Source of the DNA: an uncultured Lachnospiraceae bacterium
GTDB taxonomy: Bacteria; Bacillota; Clostridia; Lachnospirales; Lachnospiraceae
DNA length: 64,000 bases
Assembly (NCBI GenBank): GCA_910579865.1
Contig: CAJTXA010000015.1
Coordinates: 1 to 64,000, forward strand
Direction of reading: 5' to 3'
Positions 8,609 to 16,728 of this stretch are shown here, piece by piece; the stretch's first letter is position 1; each line of letters starts with the position of its first letter. Below the pieces are notes generated by a model. The model was not told the DNA's origin, did no database searches, and worked only from the letters and a program-made list of their open reading frames with translations. A program made the position numbers and the translations under genes.

Positions 8609-10105
8609 ATGAAATTTAAGAAATTAGTAGCAACAGGTCTTGCAGCAGTTATGATGTTAGGAACATTAGCAGGCTGTGGAGGAAATCCAAGTAATAATCA
8701 AGAAACAACTACTTCTAATTCTTCTAATGGAAGTGGAAATCAGTCGCAGGTTCAAGATACGAAAAACCAAGAAATTGTAAATCTAAAGTGGATTACAATT
8801 GGAAATGGGATGCCAACAAATTATGATTCATGGATTGCAAAAGTAAATAGCTATATAGGAGAAAAAATAGGAGTAAATTTAGAAATGGTAGTAATCCCAT
8901 GGGGCGATTGGGATAAACGACGCAATATTATTATCAATACCAATGAACCATATGATATTATTTTTGGAACAGGTAATAACTATATAGCAGATATTAATTT
9001 AGGTGCATATTATGATGTTACAGATATGTTAGATACCTATATGCCAGGATTAAAGGAATTGATGCCAGAAAAATACTGGACTGGTGTAAGAGTAAAGGAT
9101 CGGATTTATGGAATACCTACTTACAAAGATAGCTCTATCTCAAATTATGCAGTATGGGATAAGAAAATTGTCGATGAATATGAAATTAATATGGCAGATT
9201 ATGTTGAACTGGGTTCATTAACAGAATTATTTGAAAAGTTAAAAGCAGAAAAGAATGATTATCCAGTTTATATAAAAAATGATGGAGTGTATTATATTTT
9301 CGATGTATACGATCAAATTGGTAGTGGAACACAGATCTTAGGTGTTCGATATGATGATAAAGATGCTAGAGTATGCTTTACATTAGAAGAGCCAGATATT
9401 TATTCTGCATTAGAGATATTCCATGAGTGGAATCAAAAGGGAATTATTAATCCAGATGCAGTAACATTGACAGAAGCACGTGTTTATAATATGTGGAGAG
9501 TAGCACAAGGTTGGGAATCAGCAGGTGTCACTTCCTGGGGACCACAGATGGGAATGGAAGTTGCTGTTCAAAAAGTAGGTGATACCATTCTTTCAAATGA
9601 AACAGTTCGAGGATCGATCAATATGATTTCTACCAATAGTAAGTATCCAGAAAAGTGCTTACAGCTTTTAGATTTGGTGAATACCGATACTACTCTTCGG
9701 GATATGTTCTATTATGGAGAAGAAGGGGTAAACTTTGAGTATAATGCAGATGGAAAAGTACATAAAATTAACCAGAATTGGGAGATGGCAGGATATACAC
9801 AAGGTACCTTTTTTACTGTTACACCAGTTGAAACAGATGAATTTAATCAATGGGAAGAAGTTAAAGCTTTAAATGAAACAGCAGTATCTTCTGTTATGCT
9901 TGGTTTTACATTTGATACAACAAGTGTATCAGATCAATTAGCAAATTGTCGTGAAATTTGGATGCGTTATCGGAGTGAAGTAATGACAGGTGTACAAGAT
10001 CCGGCTGTTGCTGTACCTAAAATTAAAGAAGAATTAATGCAAGCAGGCTGGCAGGATGTAATAGAGGAAGCACAGAGACAGGTTGATGAGTTTATGGCAA
10101 AGTAG
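8609..10105 (+). CDS. oligosaccharide-binding lipoprotein of the ABC importer
   Basis: This is a 498-residue extracellular solute-binding protein. The signal peptide ends in the lipobox LAGC, so Cys23 is lipidated. A Ser/Thr/Asn/Gln-rich linker (about 26-50) follows, then a two-lobe binding domain of the large LplA class with a C-terminal region of the DUF3502 kind. The size suits oligosaccharides rather than monosaccharides. It follows the two permeases and comes first before the catabolic enzymes. By analogy with NgtS it probably binds high-mannose glycans released by the GH85 enzyme encoded downstream. This substrate is inferred from the operon. Confidence 0.88.
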   Translation: MKFKKLVATGLAAVMMLGTLAGCGGNPSNNQETTTSNSSNGSGNQSQVQDTKNQEIVNLKWITIGNGMPTNYDSWIAKVNSYIGEKIGVNLEMVVIPWGDWDKRRNIIINTNEPYDIIFGTGNNYIADINLGAYYDVTDMLDTYMPGLKELMPEKYWTGVRVKDRIYGIPTYKDSSISNYAVWDKKIVDEYEINMADYVELGSLTELFEKLKAEKNDYPVYIKNDGVYYIFDVYDQIGSGTQILGVRYDDKDARVCFTLEEPDIYSALEIFHEWNQKGIINPDAVTLTEARVYNMWRVAQGWESAGVTSWGPQMGMEVAVQKVGDTILSNETVRGSINMISTNSKYPEKCLQLLDLVNTDTTLRDMFYYGEEGVNFEYNADGKVHKINQNWEMAGYTQGTFFTVTPVETDEFNQWEEVKALNETAVSSVMLGFTFDTTSVSDQLANCREIWMRYRSEVMTGVQDPAVAVPKIKEELMQAGWQDVIEEAQRQVDEFMAK

Positions 10106-10124
10106 AAATGATAGGTGGAAAAGG

Positions 10125-11105
10125 ATGACAAAAATAATAGGAAAAAATTTACCTAATATACCATGGCAAGAACCAGAATGTGTGGAGAGATTACCAGTAT
10201 GGCGTTATCGTGCCAATCCAATTATAGAACGATTTGCAACAAAACATTCCAACAGTATTTTTAATAGTGCAGTAGTTCCGTTTAAAGATGGATTTGCTGG
10301 TATATTTCGGTGTGATAGTAAATCGATTAGTATGGATATTTTTACTGGATTTAGTAAAGATGGAATTCATTGGGATATTTCGGATGAACCAATTTTATTT
10401 CAAGGAGCAGATCCAGAGATAGCAAAACGAGATTTTCGATATGATCCTAGAGTTTGTTTTTTAGAAGATCGTTTTTATATTACTTGGTGTAATGGATATC
10501 ATGAATATCCTACCATTGGAGTAGGCTATACATTTGATTTTCAGACCTTTTATCAGTTAGAAAATGCTTTTTTGCCATTCAACCGGAATGGAGTGTTATT
10601 TCCTCGAAAGATTTGCGGAAAGTATTATATGTTAAGCCGACCAAGCGATAATGGACATACTCCTTTTGGAGATATCTTTTTAAGTGAAAGTCCAGATATG
10701 AAATATTGGGGATGTCATCGTTTTGTGATGGGAACAATTAAAGGAGATACTTCTGCTTGGCAGTGTACAAAGATTGGAGCTGGAAGTGTTCCAATTGAAA
10801 CAGAGGATGGATGGCTTTTAATTTATCATGGAGTAATTAATACTTGTAATGGATTTGTATATCGGATGGGGTGTGCTTTATTGGATTTGGAAGAACCCTG
10901 GAAGGTAAAGAAGCGGACAAAGGATTATATTTTAGGACCTCATGAATTGTATGAATGTGTTGGAGATGTGCCTAATGTAGTATTTCCTTGCGCTGCTTTG
11001 AGTGATGCAGAGACAGGAAGAATTGCTATTTATTATGGATGTGCAGATACTGTAACAGGATTAGCTTTTACTACAGTAGATCGGTTAATGGATTATATGG
11101 TATAA
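10125..11105 (+). CDS. GH130 beta-mannoside phosphorylase
   Basis: This is a 326-residue five-bladed beta-propeller enzyme of family GH130. I start it at 10125, where AGGTGG sits six bases upstream; an earlier in-frame ATG at 10083 would overlap the preceding gene. Seen motifs are FNSAVVPFKDGFAGIFR (46-62), DGIHW and YDPRV with Asp107, the usual position of the catalytic acid, then RPSDNG and YHG. GH130 enzymes phosphorolyse beta-1,4-mannosides. With GH85, GH38 and nagAB around it, the likely reaction is Man-beta-1,4-GlcNAc plus phosphate to mannose-1-phosphate and GlcNAc. Mannosyl-glucose or mannobiose specificity is possible but fits the locus less well. No signal peptide, so it is cytoplasmic. 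Confidence 0.87.
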   Translation: MTKIIGKNLPNIPWQEPECVERLPVWRYRANPIIERFATKHSNSIFNSAVVPFKDGFAGIFRCDSKSISMDIFTGFSKDGIHWDISDEPILFQGADPEIAKRDFRYDPRVCFLEDRFYITWCNGYHEYPTIGVGYTFDFQTFYQLENAFLPFNRNGVLFPRKICGKYYMLSRPSDNGHTPFGDIFLSESPDMKYWGCHRFVMGTIKGDTSAWQCTKIGAGSVPIETEDGWLLIYHGVINTCNGFVYRMGCALLDLEEPWKVKKRTKDYILGPHELYECVGDVPNVVFPCAALSDAETGRIAIYYGCADTVTGLAFTTVDRLMDYMV

Positions 11106-11127
11106 TGTTGTTGTGTTGAAATATGTT

Positions 11128-11169
11128 AGTATCATATGGTATTCCTATAGAGATTTACCATATGATACT
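11128..11169 (+). repeat. strong intercistronic hairpin
   Basis: A perfect 14-bp stem (AGTATCATATGGTA pairing with its complement at 11156-11169) has a 14-base loop. It lies between the GH130 gene and the next gene of the operon. The bases after it (CTCTATTTAAG) are not a good T tract, so a processing or stabilising hairpin, or a partial attenuator, is as likely as a terminator. Confidence 0.6.
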
Positions 11170-11235
11170 CTCTATTTAAGCAATCGAAAGCAAAATCCTG
11201 TCGGAATATGTTGAATAAAGAAAAGAGGAATTGAG

Positions 11236-13413
11236 ATGCAACTGATTAGCAGGACAGATAAGAGCCCTTATATCAATGTGATATTTGGAAATTTTTATAG
11301 CCCAGCTTATGATGATGAAGCATTTATTGATCGGATGATGCAGTTGATAAAAGAACTTGGGTTTCATAGTGTAATGTTTGATACAAAAGCTTGGGAAGAT
11401 TTTAAGGAGCGTTATGAAACAGGGGCTTTGAGTCAATATGTAAAAATGCAAGAGTATATGGGTAGTTCTGCTATAGCACATGGTCTTGCTTATAATTTTT
11501 TGCTACTTTATTTGAATGGAGATAATCTTTATCCTCATATTCGATTTAGTCCCCCTATTTATGGAGAAGAAACTGTACTTTTGGATGGCAGACCAGGAAG
11601 ATGGTATAAGTATTGGTCTAAAGCAGCTAGAAACTCAATGGAAGAACATGTCAAACGTATTATGACAGCTTATGGATGGGGATGCGAACGTTGCCTTATA
11701 TGGGAGGATGGAAAAGAAAGAGAGGTACTTCCTGTATGTAGCATGTGGGATCCAGTAGTGGCTCCAAGTTTTGATGAAGATGGAAAAACTCGCTATTTGC
11801 AATATTTAAAGAAAGCTTATGGTGGGGATGTGGAACAATTAAATAGGCGGTATGACATAACAGTTTATGATTTTTTAAAACTTAAGCCAGAGGAATATTG
11901 GTATTCTTTAAGGTATAAAGAGGAAGGCTGTTTTTCGGAAGAAGATGTAAGAAACAAAACGCCTCGGTTTTGGCTCTGGGTTGATAACATGAGCTGGAAA
12001 ATGCAAGAACTGATTCTTTATTTTCAGAAGATGCAAAAGAGTTTAAAGGAAAAGAATTCAGAATTATTTTTATGCCCTAATATGACACAGTGGGGGTATT
12101 TTCTTAATATTTATGGAAGAGAACAAGCAGATCTAGATAATGATTTTAGTGATTTATGGGATACTGCAATGCGTGGAATTGATATCTATGCTTTGGCTCC
12201 ATATGTGGATTCTTGTCATTTTATTACAGTTCCTACTACACCAGATGGGTCTCCAGACGCTTATGTTGTGTCTTGTCAACATAGTATGATGCGAGTAATG
12301 AATATAGGGAAACCTATTGTGGGAGGGATTTATTGGGGACGGTTTATTTATCAGGATTTGTATGTTTTTTTGACTCCTGCTGAAATAATTGGTACTATGG
12401 CGGCTTGCGGAATAGATGGTTATACTTGTTATGGAATGAATGGTTTAGATGATGGTGGCGTACTAAATCGAATGGATACAGATTTTTTAGAATCACTTAC
12501 CATTGGAAATAAATGGCTTACAAATGTACTTTTGAAAAGAAATGGGGTTAGAAAAAAAGAGATTGCATTGTTATTTCCTTCTGAAATGGCACATTTTGAA
12601 CCTTTTGAAGTAGAGAATAATAAAATTCGAAGGTTAGACCTATTAGGGTGGTATAAGCTTTGCTGTGATTTTGGATATCAGGTTGATGTAATTAGTTATC
12701 ATGAGATAGAAAAGGGAATACTTTCTGACTATCAAATTCTAATTGCTACTGCAAACGATTGTTATTTTGCTGTTGATCATAAGAAAGCAGAAACGAAAAT
12801 ACGCAATTGGGTGAAAGAGGGTGGAGTATTTTTACATGGTCCAAAGGATATGGTTGCAGAGGCTTGTTTTGGTATTTCTGGAGAAGAATGTGAAAAAATG
12901 CCTTATTCTTATGAAACAGTAATTATTCCACAAGGAGAGAAATTTTGCAGGTATAAAGATGGAAGAGTGATAGCAGAGTATATTGAGAAAAAAGGATATT
13001 GTGTAGTAGAGTATAATGGAAGTTTACTAAAAGAAAAGACAAAGGAAAAAAAGGATTTTTTGGGATGTGTCTATTCATTTGGAATTCAGATTGGAGCTTC
13101 CTATGCCTCGAAAAATATTCCTCATGTACCTTACGCATGTGGAAATCAAGAGATGTATCCTTTGACCCTTTCAAAAACAACATTAGTACGAGATATTTTA
13201 GAACGCTATAAAAAACCAATTAGTGGGATTGTGGAAAGAGGAATTGAAACAGGTGTATTTGAAAATGGGATGATCATCGTAAATCATCGTTCGACCCCTT
13301 ATTTGCTTACGAGAAAATATGGAGTAGAGCAATATCAATATTCAACTGCATATCAGCAGAATGGAAATGGTATATTGGCAGGCCACTCAGCAGTTTGGGT
13401 TAGTGATTTGTGA
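11236..13413 (+). CDS. GH42-like TIM-barrel protein of unknown specificity
   Basis: This is a 725-residue cytoplasmic protein without a signal peptide. The layout matches GH42-type enzymes: a TIM barrel (about 10-430), a flavodoxin-like trimerisation domain (about 440-590) and a small C-terminal beta domain. The stretch RYLQYLKKAYGGDVEQLNRRYDI (186-208) aligns by eye with the conserved segment after the GH42 acid/base site. However, the expected Asn-Glu pair before it reads Trp171-Asp172-Pro173. The region where GH42 has its nucleophile (PFWxMEQ-like) reads GKPIVGGIYWGR (359-369). So neither usual glutamate is where I expect it. Families with related folds, such as the GH164 beta-mannosidases, are an alternative. 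From its place between GH130 and GH38 it probably acts on a mannose-containing glycan, but no activity can be assigned. Confidence 0.6.
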   Translation: MQLISRTDKSPYINVIFGNFYSPAYDDEAFIDRMMQLIKELGFHSVMFDTKAWEDFKERYETGALSQYVKMQEYMGSSAIAHGLAYNFLLLYLNGDNLYPHIRFSPPIYGEETVLLDGRPGRWYKYWSKAARNSMEEHVKRIMTAYGWGCERCLIWEDGKEREVLPVCSMWDPVVAPSFDEDGKTRYLQYLKKAYGGDVEQLNRRYDITVYDFLKLKPEEYWYSLRYKEEGCFSEEDVRNKTPRFWLWVDNMSWKMQELILYFQKMQKSLKEKNSELFLCPNMTQWGYFLNIYGREQADLDNDFSDLWDTAMRGIDIYALAPYVDSCHFITVPTTPDGSPDAYVVSCQHSMMRVMNIGKPIVGGIYWGRFIYQDLYVFLTPAEIIGTMAACGIDGYTCYGMNGLDDGGVLNRMDTDFLESLTIGNKWLTNVLLKRNGVRKKEIALLFPSEMAHFEPFEVENNKIRRLDLLGWYKLCCDFGYQVDVISYHEIEKGILSDYQILIATANDCYFAVDHKKAETKIRNWVKEGGVFLHGPKDMVAEACFGISGEECEKMPYSYETVIIPQGEKFCRYKDGRVIAEYIEKKGYCVVEYNGSLLKEKTKEKKDFLGCVYSFGIQIGASYASKNIPHVPYACGNQEMYPLTLSKTTLVRDILERYKKPISGIVERGIETGVFENGMIIVNHRSTPYLLTRKYGVEQYQYSTAYQQNGNGILAGHSAVWVSDL

Positions 13414-13473
13414 TAAAAGTAAGATAAAAAAATAGATAGATTCTCTTTTAGAAGAGTAGATAAGGAGGCAGAG

Positions 13474-16400
13474 ATGCATTTTTTAGATAAAAGAGTTAAT
13501 GTAATCTGTGAAGAATTAAAAAAATTAAAAGTAAAGAAACGATTTGTTGTATCAAATTGGAAGTATAAAGAAGGGAACTTTATACGTCCTGAAGAAGCAG
13601 AAAAAGATGAAACTGTTTGGGAAGAGTTTGACTGTCAAACCATGCATTGGTATGGAAAAGATCGGCATTATTGGTTTAAGACAACTTATCAGGTACCAGA
13701 AGAATTGAATGGTGCTCAGATGTGGCTTCATGTTTGTACACAGATTGATGAATGGGATGATGCGAAAAATCCGCAGTTCCTTTTATTTGTCAATGGGGAA
13801 GTAGTACAAGGAATTGATATGAATCATAGAGATGTACTTTTATGTTCTCAGGCAAAGGCAGGGGAAGAATTGGCATTTGATCTTCAGGCATATACAGGAA
13901 TACTGCATAAAGAATTTCATTTGATTGTAGAAATACAAGAAATTGATCCAAGAATTGAAAAACTTTATTATGATTTATGGGTACCACTTGCAGCTTTTTC
14001 TAGAATGGAAGAAGATGATAAGAACCGTAGAGAGATACAAGAAATTCTAAATACTACAATTAATTTTTTGGATTTAAGAACACCTTATTCAGAAGAGTTT
14101 TATGAAACTGTTCAGAAAGCTACCGATTATATTGCACAGGCTCTTTATACGGATAAAGCAGGCTACCGAGATGTAATTGCTACTTGTATTGGACACACTC
14201 ATATTGATGTAGCATGGTGGTGGACAGTGGCACAGACTAGAGAAAAAGTTTGTCGTAGTTTTGCAACAGTGTTAAAACTGATGGAAGAATATCCAAATTA
14301 TAGATTTATGTCTAGTCAGCCGCAACTTTATGTATTTTTAAAGGAGCGTTATCCAGAACTTTATCAAAAAATAAAAGAACGAATTCAAGAAAAACGATGG
14401 GAACCAGAAGGGGGAATGTGGGTTGAGGCCGACTGTAATTTAACTTCAGGAGAGTCATTAGTTCGTCAATTTATGTATGGAAAACAATTTTTCCAAGAAG
14501 AGTTTGGAGTTGACAATCGGATTTTATGGCTACCAGATGTGTTTGGCTATTCTGGAGCACTTCCTCAGATTATGAAAAAGTGTGGAATTGATTATTTTAT
14601 GACAACAAAGCTGGCATGGAATCAGTTTAACAAAATACCATATGATACAATGATGTGGAGAGGAATTGATGGAACAGAGGTATTAACTCATTTGATTACA
14701 ACATTGGGAGTAAATCAACCAATTAAGGATTATTTTACTACTTATAATGGAATGCTTCATCCAGATGCAATTATGGGAGGATGGATGCGTTATCAAAATA
14801 AGGAAATCAATAATGATATTTTAATTTCTTATGGATATGGAGATGGAGGCGGTGGCCCAACCAGAGAAATGTTAGAAACTTCAATTCGTATGGAAAAAGG
14901 AGTAAAAGGAATTCCTTTTGTACGCCAAGAATTTGCAGGTACTTATTTTGATGAATTAAAGGAACGTGTGATAGGTAATAAGAGACTTCCAGTATGGGAG
15001 GGAGAACTTTATTTTGAATATCATAGAGGAACTTTAACTTCTATGGCTCGTAATAAACGTTCTAATCGAAAATCAGAACTAGGATTGATGGATTTAGAGT
15101 ATTTTTCTGTATTAACATTGAAAGAATTAGCATATCCAAAAGAGGAATTAGAACAATTATGGAAAACCATATTGTTAAATCAGTTTCATGATATATTACC
15201 AGGTTCTTCAATTCAGGAGGTCTATGAGGTAACAAAAGAGGAATATCATCAGGTAGCAGAGCAGATTGAATCTTTAGTGGAAAAGCGAAAGAATATGATT
15301 GCTGGTACAGGAAATGCAATTACTATTTTTAATACAACTGGAAAGAAACGAGATGATGTTGTAAATCTTGGTACATTTGATGGATCAATGCTTGTGGATG
15401 AAGAGGGTGTATTTTATCCTGTTCAGAAAACAGCAGAAGGCAGTGTAGCATTTGTAAAAGGCTTGCCTGCTAAGGGCTATAAGTCTTTTGAAAAGGCAGA
15501 GGAAACAGATAAGAAAAATCCATTTACATTAGTTCAACCATATCAATTAGAAACACCATTCTTCTCTGTTCAATTTGATGAACAAGGAATGATAACTAGT
15601 ATTTATGACAAAGAATTTGATCGAGAAGTGATTCAAAATGGAGAGCGAGCAAATCTTCTTCGTATGTATGAGGACAAGCCAATTTATTTTGATAATTGGG
15701 ATATTGATATTTATTATACAGAAAAATTCTGGGATTTGGATACAGTAGAAGATATGGAATGGATTGAAATGGGATCAGTAAGAGCAGTTCTTAAAGTAAT
15801 CCGGAAAGCTTCTCGTTCTATGATCTGTCAGAAGATAATATTCTATGCAGACAGCCGAAGAATTGATTTTGTAACAGATGTGGATTGGAAGGAACATCAA
15901 ACTTTATTGAAGGTGCATTTCCCAGTAGCAGTGCATACAGATGAAGCAACTTTTGACATTCAATTTGGAAATCTTACTAGAAAAACACATCAAAATACTA
16001 GTTGGGATGTTGCTCGGTTTGAAAGCTGTGGACAGAAATGGATGGATCTTTCAGAGGGACATTATGGCGTTTCTTTATTAAATGATTGTAAATATGGACA
16101 TTCTGTAAAAGATTCTAATATGGCTTTAACATTAATTAAGTCAGGAATTGAACCAAATCCAACTGCTGATCAGGAAAAGCATCAATTTACTTATGCTATT
16201 TATCCTCATGCTGAGGGATGGCGTGCAGCGGGAACCGTAGATGAAGCTTATAAATTGAACCAGCCATTGCTTGCAGCAGTAGGAACAGAGAAAAAGAAGA
16301 AATATTCTTTTGCGTCTGTAGCACATGCTAATATAGTAATCGAAACAATAAAACAAGCAGAGGATGGAAATGGAATTATCATTCGTATGTATGAGTCAGA

Positions 16401-16560
16401 AAATGCATATACCAAAACAAAATTAATGGTAAATACTGCTTTTGAAAAAGCATATCTTTGTAATCTGTTAGAACAAACAGAGGATACATTGGAAGTAACA
16501 GGAAATGAAATTTATATTTGTTTGAAACCATATGAAGTGGTAACTGTAAGATTGAACTAA
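13474..16560 (+). CDS. GH38 alpha-mannosidase
   Basis: This is a 1028-residue alpha-mannosidase of family GH38, of usual length for the cytoplasmic type. After an N-terminal beta domain (about 30-230) comes the catalytic domain with HTHIDVAWWW (His241, Asp245 as zinc ligands), EGGMWVEADCN, and LWLPDVFGYSG with the nucleophile Asp355, also a zinc ligand. QFHDILPGSS supplies the last zinc histidine. The C-terminal half is the beta-rich Glyco_hydro_38C region. There is no signal peptide. It would trim alpha-linked mannose from imported high-mannose glycans, leaving Man-beta-1,4-GlcNAc for GH130. The ribosome binding site is AAGGAGG. Confidence 0.93.
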   Translation: MHFLDKRVNVICEELKKLKVKKRFVVSNWKYKEGNFIRPEEAEKDETVWEEFDCQTMHWYGKDRHYWFKTTYQVPEELNGAQMWLHVCTQIDEWDDAKNPQFLLFVNGEVVQGIDMNHRDVLLCSQAKAGEELAFDLQAYTGILHKEFHLIVEIQEIDPRIEKLYYDLWVPLAAFSRMEEDDKNRREIQEILNTTINFLDLRTPYSEEFYETVQKATDYIAQALYTDKAGYRDVIATCIGHTHIDVAWWWTVAQTREKVCRSFATVLKLMEEYPNYRFMSSQPQLYVFLKERYPELYQKIKERIQEKRWEPEGGMWVEADCNLTSGESLVRQFMYGKQFFQEEFGVDNRILWLPDVFGYSGALPQIMKKCGIDYFMTTKLAWNQFNKIPYDTMMWRGIDGTEVLTHLITTLGVNQPIKDYFTTYNGMLHPDAIMGGWMRYQNKEINNDILISYGYGDGGGGPTREMLETSIRMEKGVKGIPFVRQEFAGTYFDELKERVIGNKRLPVWEGELYFEYHRGTLTSMARNKRSNRKSELGLMDLEYFSVLTLKELAYPKEELEQLWKTILLNQFHDILPGSSIQEVYEVTKEEYHQVAEQIESLVEKRKNMIAGTGNAITIFNTTGKKRDDVVNLGTFDGSMLVDEEGVFYPVQKTAEGSVAFVKGLPAKGYKSFEKAEETDKKNPFTLVQPYQLETPFFSVQFDEQGMITSIYDKEFDREVIQNGERANLLRMYEDKPIYFDNWDIDIYYTEKFWDLDTVEDMEWIEMGSVRAVLKVIRKASRSMICQKIIFYADSRRIDFVTDVDWKEHQTLLKVHFPVAVHTDEATFDIQFGNLTRKTHQNTSWDVARFESCGQKWMDLSEGHYGVSLLNDCKYGHSVKDSNMALTLIKSGIEPNPTADQEKHQFTYAIYPHAEGWRAAGTVDEAYKLNQPLLAAVGTEKKKKYSFASVAHANIVIETIKQAEDGNGIIIRMYESENAYTKTKLMVNTAFEKAYLCNLLEQTEDTLEVTGNEIYICLKPYEVVTVRLN

Positions 16561-16586
16561 TTTTATAAGAAATAGAAGGTAATTTG

Positions 16587-16691
16587 GTAATTACAAAACT
16601 TATACACTATAATTTATAAATTTTACATTAAGTATCCAAATCATAGTGGGAAGAAAAAATATTTATATGATTTTCGTAGTTTTGTAATTAC
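16587..16691 (+). repeat. long-range inverted repeat in the GH38-GH85 gap
   Basis: A perfect 14-bp pair (GTAATTACAAAACT at 16587-16600, its complement at 16678-16691) is separated by 77 bases and ends 37 bases before the GH85 start. Inside it is TATAAT (16608-16613), with TTGGTA 18 bases upstream, a weak candidate for an internal promoter. In the transcript the arms could pair and close the whole gap into one stem-loop. Confidence 0.5.
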
Positions 16692-16728
16692 TTAATGGAA
16701 GGTGATAAATGAAAGGAGTAGGGAGGAT

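Noticed and set aside
10083..10124. Upstream start for the GH130 gene
   Set aside because: It would overlap the preceding gene and lacks a binding site, whereas 10125 has AGGTGG at good spacing.
11236..13413. Annotation as beta-galactosidase (GH42)
   Set aside because: Overall layout is similar, but the catalytic glutamates are not at the expected places and the operon deals with mannose-rich glycans.
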